Positions 53,788 through 60,974 of a stretch of 64,000 nt of DNA are shown here, piece after piece (within the stretch, counting starts at the first letter, position 1; every line of letters starts with the position of its first letter). Under the pieces are notes generated by a model. That model saw nothing but the letters and a program-made list of their open reading frames with translations, searched no databases and was not told the origin of the DNA. Made by a program: the position numbers and the translations under genes. The DNA comes from Streptomyces bluensis (lineage in GTDB: Bacteria > Actinomycetota > Actinomycetes > Streptomycetales > Streptomycetaceae). Where the stretch lies: assembly GCF_014650715.1 (NCBI RefSeq), contig NZ_BMVM01000002.1:124001-188000 (forward strand). Direction: 5' to 3'.

Positions 53788-56307
53788 GTGATCCGTTACG
53801 ACGCCCTGGACGCGCTGCCCGTACGACGTGCCCTGCCCGAGCTGAGCGACGCTCTGGAGGGGCACGGCTCCGCCGTTCTGGTGGCGCCGCCCGGCACCGG
53901 GAAGACCACCCTCGTTCCGCTGGTGCTGGCCGGTCTGGTGGGTGACGGGCCCGCACGGGGTGTCGTCGTCGCCGAGCCGCGCCGTATCGCGGCACGGGCA
54001 GCGGCACGGCGGATGGCATGGCTGCTCGGGGAGAAGGTCGGCGAGAGCGTCGGGTACAGCGTGCGCGGCGAGCGGGTGGTGGGGCCACGCGCGCGTGTGG
54101 AGGTCGTCACGACGGGCTTGCTGCTGCAGCGGTTGCAGCGCGACCAGGAACTGGCGGGCGTGGACGTCGTGGTGCTCGACGAGTGCCATGAGCGGCATCT
54201 GGACGCGGACACGGTGGCGGCGTTCCTGCTGGACGTACGGGCCGCGCTCCGCCCCGAGCTGCGTCTGGTGGCCGCGTCCGCCACGACCGACGCGCAGGGC
54301 TGGGCCCGGCTGCTGGGCGACGCGCCGGTGGTGGAGGCGGAGGGCGTCTCGCACCCGGTGGAGGTCGTGTGGGCGCCACCGGTGCGTCCCGTGCGGCCGC
54401 CGCACGGCATGCGTGTGGACCCGGCGCTGCTGACGCATGTGGCGTCGGTGGTGCGGCGGGCGCTGGTGGAGCGGGAGGGCGATGTCCTGTGTTTCCTCCC
54501 CGGGGTCGGGGAGATCGCGCGCGTGGCCGGGGAATTGGGGGACCTGGAGGGCGGCATCGAGGTGCTCCAGGTGCACGGGCGGGCGTCCGCGGCCGTTCAG
54601 GATGCCGTGCTGTCGCCCGGGGTGCGCCGCCGGGTGGTGCTGGCCACGTCCGTGGCCGAGTCGTCGCTGACGGTTCCGGGCGTGCGGGTGGTGGTGGACT
54701 CCGGGCTGGCGCGGGAGCCGCGGGTGGACCACGCGCGCGGGCTCAGCGCTCTGACGACCGTACGGGCCTCTCAGGCGGCCGGGCGCCAGCGGGCGGGGCG
54801 TGCCGGGCGCGAGGCTCCGGGCGCCGCGTACCGCTGCTGGGCGGAGGCCGAGAACATGCGTCTGCCGCGGTTTCCCGCGCCCGAGATCAAACTGGCCGAT
54901 CTCACCACGTTCGCCCTCCAGGCGGCCTGCTGGGGCGATCCGGACGCTGCCGGGCTGGCGTTGCCCGACCCGCCGCCGGGCGGGGCGATGGCGGCGGCAC
55001 GGGACGTCCTGTCGGGGATCGGGGCCGTGGACCAGGACGGGCGGGTCACGGAGCGCGGCGTGCGGATGTCCCGGCTCGGGCTGCACCCGCGGCTGGCGCG
55101 GGCGCTGCTGGACGCGGCATCCGAGGTCGGCGTGGACCGGGCGGCCGAGGTCGTCGCCCTGCTCAGCGAGGAGGCGCCGCGCGAGTACGGCGACGATCTG
55201 GCCGCGGCGCTGCGGACGGCCCGGCGTGGCGGTGACGCGTACGCGGGGCGCTGGCGGGCGGAGACGCGGCGGCTCCGGGCCGCGGCGGCGGACGTGTTCC
55301 GGGGGTCCGGGCCCGCGGCCGGCCCCGCGCTCACGGACGACGCCGCCGTCGGGCTCGTGGCGGCGTTCGCGTTTCCCGAGCGGGTGGCCAGGGCGCAGGG
55401 CGGGTCGTACGTCATGGTCTCCGGGACGCGGGCGGACGTCGGGGACGGCTCGTCCCTGCGTGGTCTCCCGTGGCTGGCTGTCGCCGTCGCGGACCGGCCG
55501 GTCGGCTCCGGGCACGCGCGCGTGCGGCTCGCCGCCGCGGTGGACGAGGAGGTGGCCCGGCGCGCGGCGGCGCCGCTGCGTGCCGTCGGCGAGGAGGTTC
55601 GCTGGGCCGACGGGGACGTCGTCGCTCGGCGGGTCGAGCGGCTGGGGGCGGTGGAGTTGGCGGTGCGCCCCCTCAGGGACGCCGACCCCGGGCTCGTACG
55701 GGCGGCGCTGCTCGACGGGCTGCGGGAGGAGGGGTTCGGGCTGCTGCGGTGGTCCCCGGACGCCGAGCGGCTGCGGCAGAGGCTCGCGTTTCTCCGGCTG
55801 CACCTGGGCGAGCCGTGGCCCGAGGTCTCCGACGACGCCCTCCACGCGCGCGTGGAGGAGTGGTTGGAGCCGGAGCTGAGCCGTGCCCGGCGTCGCGGCG
55901 ATCTGGCGCGGGTGGACGCCGGGGAGGCACTGGGACGGTTGCTGCCGTGGGCCTCCGGCGATGCCGTTCGACTCGACGAGCTCGCCCCGGAGCGGATCAC
56001 CGTACCGAGTGGGTCGAGAATCCGGATCGACTACGCGGACCCCGAACGGCCTGTGCTGGCCGTAAAGTTGCAGGAGATGTTCGGACTCCACGAGTCGCCC
56101 GCGCCGGCCGGTGTCCCGGTCCTCGTGCATCTCCTCTCCCCCGCCGGACGGCCCGCTGCGGTCACCGCCGATCTCGCGTCCTTCTGGAAGGACGGGTACA
56201 GGGCCGTGCGGGCGGAGTTGCGCGGCCGGTACCCGAAGCATCCGTGGCCCGAGGACCCGGCGACCGCCGAGCCGACCCGGTACACGAACGCGCGGCTCAG
56301 GCGCTGA
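53788..56307 (+). CDS. hrpB: ATP-dependent helicase HrpB
   Basis: This 839-aa DEAH-type superfamily 2 helicase has Walker A APPGTGKTT (about residue 33), motif Ia AEPRRIAARAAARRMAW, the box DECHERH, SAT (VAASATTDA), motif V TSVAESSLTVPGVRVVVDSG and motif VI QRAGRAGRE. The long C-terminal HrpB-specific domain is complete, ending in YPKHPWPEDPATAEPTRYT. HrpB is an RNA helicase-like protein of poorly defined role. GTG 53788 starts VIRYDALDALPV. The 3' end overlaps the converging DUF3068 gene by 11 nt. Confidence 0.96.
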   Translation: MIRYDALDALPVRRALPELSDALEGHGSAVLVAPPGTGKTTLVPLVLAGLVGDGPARGVVVAEPRRIAARAAARRMAWLLGEKVGESVGYSVRGERVVGPRARVEVVTTGLLLQRLQRDQELAGVDVVVLDECHERHLDADTVAAFLLDVRAALRPELRLVAASATTDAQGWARLLGDAPVVEAEGVSHPVEVVWAPPVRPVRPPHGMRVDPALLTHVASVVRRALVEREGDVLCFLPGVGEIARVAGELGDLEGGIEVLQVHGRASAAVQDAVLSPGVRRRVVLATSVAESSLTVPGVRVVVDSGLAREPRVDHARGLSALTTVRASQAAGRQRAGRAGREAPGAAYRCWAEAENMRLPRFPAPEIKLADLTTFALQAACWGDPDAAGLALPDPPPGGAMAAARDVLSGIGAVDQDGRVTERGVRMSRLGLHPRLARALLDAASEVGVDRAAEVVALLSEEAPREYGDDLAAALRTARRGGDAYAGRWRAETRRLRAAAADVFRGSGPAAGPALTDDAAVGLVAAFAFPERVARAQGGSYVMVSGTRADVGDGSSLRGLPWLAVAVADRPVGSGHARVRLAAAVDEEVARRAAAPLRAVGEEVRWADGDVVARRVERLGAVELAVRPLRDADPGLVRAALLDGLREEGFGLLRWSPDAERLRQRLAFLRLHLGEPWPEVSDDALHARVEEWLEPELSRARRRGDLARVDAGEALGRLLPWASGDAVRLDELAPERITVPSGSRIRIDYADPERPVLAVKLQEMFGLHESPAPAGVPVLVHLLSPAGRPAAVTADLASFWKDGYRAVRAELRGRYPKHPWPEDPATAEPTRYTNARLRR

Positions 56308-57289
56308 CCGGCTGCGGCGCCGCGGTTTCCGAGGGCTCCGGTTCCCCGCGGCCGCGACCGCGGGCCTCCAGGTACAGGGAGAGCGACAGCAGCAGGACAC
56401 CGAGGGTGAGGAAGCCCCACGGCAGGTACGAGGTCATCAGCAGCACCAGCGTCCGGTTGGACTCGACCAGGTCCGCGGTCGACCTGATGTAGTCCTCGCG
56501 CATCTTCACGTGCCCGGCGAAGGCCGTCACCTTCTCGCGGCCTCCCAGGAGTGTGCCGCCGCGGAGTTCCTCCTTGTGGATCTCCTCGCCGTACACGGGG
56601 GCGCCGGTGAGGGGCTCGACCCAGAACTTGCGGACGGTGGTGTACCAGCGGGTCGTGCCCGTCCTCGCGACCGACTCCGGGGTGATGCCCTGGACGGGCA
56701 TGGTCTTGGGGAAGGGCACCTTGGTCCAGGGGATGGTCTGCTCGAAGTAGTAGACCTCGATGCCGCGGAAGTCCTGGGTGCCCTTGTAGTGGATGGGCGC
56801 GGTGACCCGTGCCTGGGCGTCGAAGTACTCGTAGTCCCGTTTCTCCGTGAGGAACGGCCACTTGAATTCCAGGCCCTCGCGTTTCACCGGGTCGCCGTCG
56901 ACCATCTCGCTCTTGGTGTGCACCGGTTCCTGGGTGTGGGCGTCGAAGACGTAGCGTTCGGGGACCTTGGAGACCATCGCACCGTCCGGGCCCTGCACGT
57001 AGGAGAGCCCGTCCCAGACGACGACGTCCCGGCCGGCCGTCTTCTCGATCTTCTCGGAGGCCTCCACGTTGCCCTTGAGGGTCTGCACGATGGTGACCTT
57101 GGGGACCTTCTTCGCCCTCATCGTGCCGTAGTCGAGGAGGGTCGCGTCCTTCGCCTCCAGGACCATGTCCTGGTACTGGTTGGCCGGGATCTTGGCCAGG
57201 CGCGGGAAGGCGTACCAGCGCACCAGGGGGGACAGCGCCGCGAAGAACACGGCGAGGGCGAGCAGAATCAGGCTGGTCCTGCGGCGCAT
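56297..57289 (-). CDS. DUF3068 membrane-anchored protein
   Basis: This 330-aa protein has an N-terminal membrane helix (LILLALAVFFAALSPLV) and a C-terminal one (YLPWGFLTLGVLLLSLSLYL). A large extracytoplasmic domain lies between (WYAFPRLAKIPANQYQDMV, RRDYEYFDAQARVTAPIHYK-like strands). This is the actinobacterial DUF3068 (PorA-like) family of unknown function. ATG 57289 is 21 nt downstream of the SPW_0924-like gene, so the two form an operon. The 3' end overlaps hrpB by 11 nt on the opposite strand. Confidence 0.92.
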   Translation of the reverse strand: MRRRTSLILLALAVFFAALSPLVRWYAFPRLAKIPANQYQDMVLEAKDATLLDYGTMRAKKVPKVTIVQTLKGNVEASEKIEKTAGRDVVVWDGLSYVQGPDGAMVSKVPERYVFDAHTQEPVHTKSEMVDGDPVKREGLEFKWPFLTEKRDYEYFDAQARVTAPIHYKGTQDFRGIEVYYFEQTIPWTKVPFPKTMPVQGITPESVARTGTTRWYTTVRKFWVEPLTGAPVYGEEIHKEELRGGTLLGGREKVTAFAGHVKMREDYIRSTADLVESNRTLVLLMTSYLPWGFLTLGVLLLSLSLYLEARGRGRGEPEPSETAAPQPVSA

Positions 57290-57310
57290 CTCGGCCTCCG
57301 TCCCGGGGAG

Positions 57311-57445
57311 TTACGGGTGTGCGGGCACCGTCGTCAGCAGCGGCTTCGGTGAGGTCCCGCCCGTCGGTGAGCCCATCGCCGTGATCGCGAACACCAGGGC
57401 GAGCGCGAGGGCGAGACCGGTCGCGGCGGCGGCAAGAGCGCGCAT
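57311..57445 (-). CDS. SPW_0924-type small membrane protein (44 aa)
   Basis: This 44-aa peptide starts at ATG 57445 with GGGAGG 5 nt upstream. It has one hydrophobic helix (MRALAAAATGLALALALVFA) and a polar tail ending SPKPLLTTVPAHP. That tail is the hallmark I associate with the SPW_0924 family of tiny Streptomyces proteins. It may be a membrane peptide or a cleaved signal-like peptide; its function is unknown. It is the first gene of the transcript with DUF3068. Confidence 0.8.
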   Translation of the reverse strand: MRALAAAATGLALALALVFAITAMGSPTGGTSPKPLLTTVPAHP

Positions 57446-57541
57446 GCGAACCTCCCGGCGGACACGAAGCGATATCCGACTGATACACCGTCAGCGCGGG
57501 CACCGTAGCAACGGCCGGGCGAGATGAGAACACGTCGCACA

Positions 57542-57585
57542 CACAGCGACGGCGCTCCTCTTCGTGGAGGAGCGCCGTCGCTGTG
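57542..57585 (-). terminator. Strong terminator after the transglycosylase gene
   Basis: acagcgacggcgctcctc (57543-57560) pairs perfectly with gaggagcgccgtcgctgt (57567-57584) around a ttcgtg loop, and one further C-G pair closes it. The hairpin begins 20 nt beyond the transglycosylase stop and insulates the small membrane-protein operon. Confidence 0.88.
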
Positions 57586-57604
57586 GTGACCGTCGTGGCC
57601 GGGG

Positions 57605-59365
57605 TTACGCGCTGGGGCTGGGCGACGCCGACTCGGCCGCCGCGACCTTCAGCTCGACCGTGAGCGTCGCGCCGCCCGTGGTCGTGATGCGGAGCAGGAA
57701 CGTGCCGGACGTGTCGTCGGCGTACAGCTTCGGGAGCTTCAGCAGGCCGTCCTTGTCGGTGGTGAGGTCCGTGAGGGTGCGGACGGTCTTGCCGTCGGCG
57801 TCCTTGAAGTACGGGCCCTTGTCGTTCTCGGCCGGGTTGAACACCGACTTGATGAGCGTGGCGGTGGCCGCGACACCGTCGGCGACCCCGCCCTTGTATG
57901 TGGCCTTCACCTCGACCTGCTCGGCGAACTCGCCGCCCGGGACGCAGGTCAGCGCGGTGTCGGTGGTGCGGGCGAGGGCGTCGGCCTGGCGGGCGGTGAC
58001 GGTCGCCTTGAAGTCCAGGCCGGGCACCTCGCGGCCCACGACGGTGGCGCGGACCGTGAAGCCGCCGGTCTTCTCGCCGGCCTGCAGCGGGGGCGCGGTG
58101 GCCGTGCCGGCGCTGTCGGTGACGACCGTGGCGACACTCTCGCCACCGGTGAACGTGGCGTCCGTGTCGCCGACGACGGTGAAGCGGACCCTGACCTTCG
58201 CCACGGCCTGGCCGGCCTTGGTCTCGGTGCGGACGGCGACCTTCCCGGCGAACGCGTCGCCGGCCATGGCCGTGAGCGTCCCGGTGCCCGCGTTCTCCAG
58301 GTGATCCACCGTGTCGGTGGGCGTGGGCGGTGTCGTGCTCGGGGGTGTGGTGGCGGGGGGTGTGGTGCCGGGGGGTGTGCTCGGCGGGGCGGGAGTGCCG
58401 GAATCTTCGCCGCCCGTACCCGGGTTGCCGGGCGGCTCGGGGGTGTCCGCGCTGTCCTTGGGAGGCGTCGGCTTCTGCGTGCCCCTCGGCGACGGGCTGG
58501 GGTTGGTGCTCGACCCGGAGGTGCCGCCGTCGCTCGGGTTCCGGGGCAGCGTGCCGGTGCCGTCCGGGACCTCGTGGGTGCCCTTGCGGTAGTACTCCAG
58601 CCACGACAGCACTGTGTTCAGGTAGTGCGTCGAGTTGTTGTAGCTGAGGATCGCGCGCCTGAGGTCCCTCTGGTCGGACAGGTCCCAGTCGAACCGGCAC
58701 AGGTAGTTGCCGGCCGCGAGGGCCGCGTCGTAGATGTTGTTGGGGTCCTTGCGGCCGTCGCCGTTGCCGTCGCGGCCCGCCCACTCCCAGGTGGACGGGA
58801 TGAACTGCATCGGGCCGACCGCCCGGTCATAGGTGCTGTCGCCGTCGTACGCGCCGTTGTCGGTGTCGCGGATGTTGGCGAACTGGCCGCCGTTGAGGAC
58901 CGGGCCGAGGATCTTCGAGTACGTCGTGCCGTCGTCGTCGACACGGCCGCCGCGGGCCTGGCCCGACTCGACCTTGCCGATGGCGGCGAGGAGCTGCCAG
59001 GGCAGGTTGCAGCCCGGCTTGGACTCGCGCAGGGCCGCTTCGGCCTTCTTGTAGGCGTCGAGGACGGTCGCGGGGATGCCGCGCTCGGCGCCGGCCGTGC
59101 TGTCCGGGGTGTCGCCGTCCGTGCCGGGCGTGGCCGTGGGGCTGTCGAGGGGCGGGAGGTCCGTGTAGTAGCGCGAGTTGCCGGTCGCGGTGTCGTCGGC
59201 GCCGGACGCGGCGTCGGGCGCCGATGCGTCCGTGGCCTGTCGTCTGCCGGCGCTGTCGGTGGTCACTCCCGGTGCCTGGGAGGCGGCCAGTGCCGCGACC
59301 GCGATCGCGGCAACCGTGGTGGTCGCCGCTCCCTTGCGCAGCCTCTTGCCGAATTGCGCCGACAT
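57605..59365 (-). CDS. Secreted lytic murein transglycosylase with C-terminal Ig-like domains
   Basis: This 586-aa exported cell wall hydrolase has a signal peptide (about residues 1-38, AATTTVAAIAVAALAASQAP). A lytic transglycosylase domain follows (about 95-270), with the catalytic Glu in AAIGKVESGQ and GPMQFIPSTWEWAGRDGNGD. Next comes a Pro/Thr/Ser linker (about 280-350). Two beta-sandwich, Big-like domains end the protein (about 355-460 and 470-580). Cleaving peptidoglycan with 1,6-anhydro ends fits roles in growth or remodelling. ATG 59365 has GGAGGG about 9 nt upstream. I looked for a ydaO c-di-AMP riboswitch in the leader and did not see one. Confidence 0.93.
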   Translation of the reverse strand: MSAQFGKRLRKGAATTTVAAIAVAALAASQAPGVTTDSAGRRQATDASAPDAASGADDTATGNSRYYTDLPPLDSPTATPGTDGDTPDSTAGAERGIPATVLDAYKKAEAALRESKPGCNLPWQLLAAIGKVESGQARGGRVDDDGTTYSKILGPVLNGGQFANIRDTDNGAYDGDSTYDRAVGPMQFIPSTWEWAGRDGNGDGRKDPNNIYDAALAAGNYLCRFDWDLSDQRDLRRAILSYNNSTHYLNTVLSWLEYYRKGTHEVPDGTGTLPRNPSDGGTSGSSTNPSPSPRGTQKPTPPKDSADTPEPPGNPGTGGEDSGTPAPPSTPPGTTPPATTPPSTTPPTPTDTVDHLENAGTGTLTAMAGDAFAGKVAVRTETKAGQAVAKVRVRFTVVGDTDATFTGGESVATVVTDSAGTATAPPLQAGEKTGGFTVRATVVGREVPGLDFKATVTARQADALARTTDTALTCVPGGEFAEQVEVKATYKGGVADGVAATATLIKSVFNPAENDKGPYFKDADGKTVRTLTDLTTDKDGLLKLPKLYADDTSGTFLLRITTTGGATLTVELKVAAAESASPSPSA

Positions 59366-59672
59366 CGAGTGAATCCCTCCCGCGGACGTTGGTCTTCGCG
59401 TTCCCTGTGGTGCCGTGTGTCAGGACTGTCGACGTCCCTCTTCGGTTGCTCTGCCACCGGTGTTCGATCGCCTTCCCCGCACCGGGGCCCAGGCGACCCT
59501 ACGACAACTTCCGCCGCGGGGGCACCCGTTCGTGCCCGTTATTCACCGGTTGGCCATATCCGTTCCACCGGGATCGGATGCCCTGGGGGCGGGCGGCGCC
59601 GTGTCGCGCATACTGGCGGGCAGTGATCGCCGGTCCGGGGCGCCCGGCCAATACCAGTCACAGGGGGACTAC
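59366..59672. other. 307-nt divergent intergenic region
   Basis: No gene is supported. It must contain the promoters of the transglycosylase and DUF4184 genes. I see no strong inverted repeat or riboswitch core. Confidence 0.4.
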
Positions 59673-60533
59673 TTGCCCTTCACGCTCAGCCACGCGGCCG
59701 CCGTCCTGCCCGCCGTGCGTCTCGACGGGGCCGGGCGTGGGCCGCTGGTGCCCTCGCTGCTCGTCGCCGGTTCGTTCGCGCCCGACATGACCTATTACGC
59801 GGCGGGTGTGCTGCCCGGAGCGATGGAGTTCGGGGACTTCACCCACTCCTTCACGGGGGTTCTCACCGTGGACGTCCTCGTCACCTGGGCCCTGGTGGGG
59901 GTGTGGCTGGTCCTGCGCGAACCGCTGGTGGCCCTGCTGCCCCGGGGGCGGCAGGGCCGGGTGGCGGCGCTGGTGGGGTGCGGGACGGGTCGGACGGGAC
60001 ACGAACGGCTGGGCGGGCGTCCACGCCCATCCGAGGTGGCGTGGTGGTACGTCTCGGCGGCTCTCGGCGCGCTGACGCATGTCGTCTGGGACGCGTTCAC
60101 GCACCTCGACCGGTGGGGGACGCGGCTGTTGCCGGTGCTGGGGCAGGAGATCGCGGGTTCGCCGCTCTACTGGTACCTGCAGTACGGCGGCTCGGCCGTG
60201 GCCGCGGCCGTGATCCTGGTCTTCGTGCTACTGGCCCTGCGCCGACAGCCGGATCGAGGACCCGTGGGCGTGCCCGCGCTGTCCGTGGCGGACCGCTGGG
60301 TGGCCGGGATCGTGATCGGGGGATGCACAGTGGCGGCCGCGGCGCAGCGGGTGACCCGGTGGTGGGAGTACTGGGGTTCCATCGCCAAGCCGTACGAGGC
60401 GATTCCCCCCCTGTGCTTCGGCGCCGGAGCGGGGCTCGCACTCGGGCTGGTGCTGTACGGGGTCGGGGTCAGGGTGTGGCGCCCGCTGCCCGCGTCCTCC
60501 GACGATGCCGCTGTGGAGCGCGTGGCCCGCTGA
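59673..60533 (+). CDS. DUF4184 family membrane protein
   Basis: This 286-aa protein opens with the DUF4184 signature PFTLSHAAAVLPAVR. It has about six membrane segments with conserved charged motifs facing the membrane (GSFAPDMTYYAAG, GDFTHSFTGVLTVDVL, LTHVVWDAFTH). His and Asp residues in these motifs recall membrane-bound metal-dependent hydrolases. The start is TTG 59673, with AGGGGGA 5-6 nt upstream; no ATG or GTG fits. The gene is monocistronic as far as can be seen. Confidence 0.88.
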   Translation: MPFTLSHAAAVLPAVRLDGAGRGPLVPSLLVAGSFAPDMTYYAAGVLPGAMEFGDFTHSFTGVLTVDVLVTWALVGVWLVLREPLVALLPRGRQGRVAALVGCGTGRTGHERLGGRPRPSEVAWWYVSAALGALTHVVWDAFTHLDRWGTRLLPVLGQEIAGSPLYWYLQYGGSAVAAAVILVFVLLALRRQPDRGPVGVPALSVADRWVAGIVIGGCTVAAAAQRVTRWWEYWGSIAKPYEAIPPLCFGAGAGLALGLVLYGVGVRVWRPLPASSDDAAVERVAR

Positions 60534-60562
60534 GCGCACGCCGTTCCTGGCCGGCCCCGCCC

Positions 60563-60769
60563 TCAGGGCCGTGGGGTTGTTCGTGAGATCGCCGTGGACG
60601 CCTGTTCGGCTGCGCGGGCGAGGTCGCGTGAGGAGCGGAAGATCGTGACGTCTTCGGGGATACGGGCTGTGCTGGCGCCGGGCGCGTAGACGGGTGCCCG
60701 TCGGAACCACGCCGAGACGAGTACGCCGACGGTCGTAGCGGTACGGCGGCGAAGCATGCGTATGCCCAT
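60563..60769 (-). CDS. Small basic protein (68 aa), function unknown
   Basis: This short frame starts at ATG 60769 (MGIRMLRRRTATTVGVLVSA) with AAGGA about 7 nt upstream, and reads on through TARIPEDVTIFRSSRDLARA. The N-terminus is basic with a weakly hydrophobic stretch. I do not recognise it. It converges on the DUF4184 gene, and its codon use is consistent with coding. It could be spurious. Confidence 0.4.
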   Translation of the reverse strand: MGIRMLRRRTATTVGVLVSAWFRRAPVYAPGASTARIPEDVTIFRSSRDLARAAEQASTAISRTTPRP

Positions 60770-60879
60770 GCCCGCATCCTTGCGCCGCGCGCCCGACCGG
60801 GCGCCCTGTTGGGGGCCACGTGGGTGACGGTTCCCAGGACGCCGGGTGGCTACCAGTCGGATGACGTGGGAGCGAGTTG

Positions 60880-60909
60880 AGGGCCCGGCACCTGGTGGTG
60901 CCGGGCCCT
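60880..60909 (-). terminator. polA terminator hairpin
   Basis: agggcccggcacc (60880-60892) pairs perfectly with ggtgccgggccct (60897-60909) around a tggt loop, starting 66 nt beyond the polA stop. Confidence 0.85.
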
Positions 60910-60974
60910 GGTCGCGATGATGCCGGGTGTGGCGCCGACGTCGCGCGCCAAGGCGCAGGCGGCGCTCGGATCGC

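Noticed and set aside
53425..56400. 991-codon minus-strand frame
   Set aside because: It lies opposite hrpB, which has every helicase motif; the antisense frame is low-complexity.
59366..59540. ydaO (c-di-AMP) riboswitch upstream of the transglycosylase
   Set aside because: Such riboswitches are common before Streptomyces cell wall hydrolases, but I could not find the conserved core on the minus strand.
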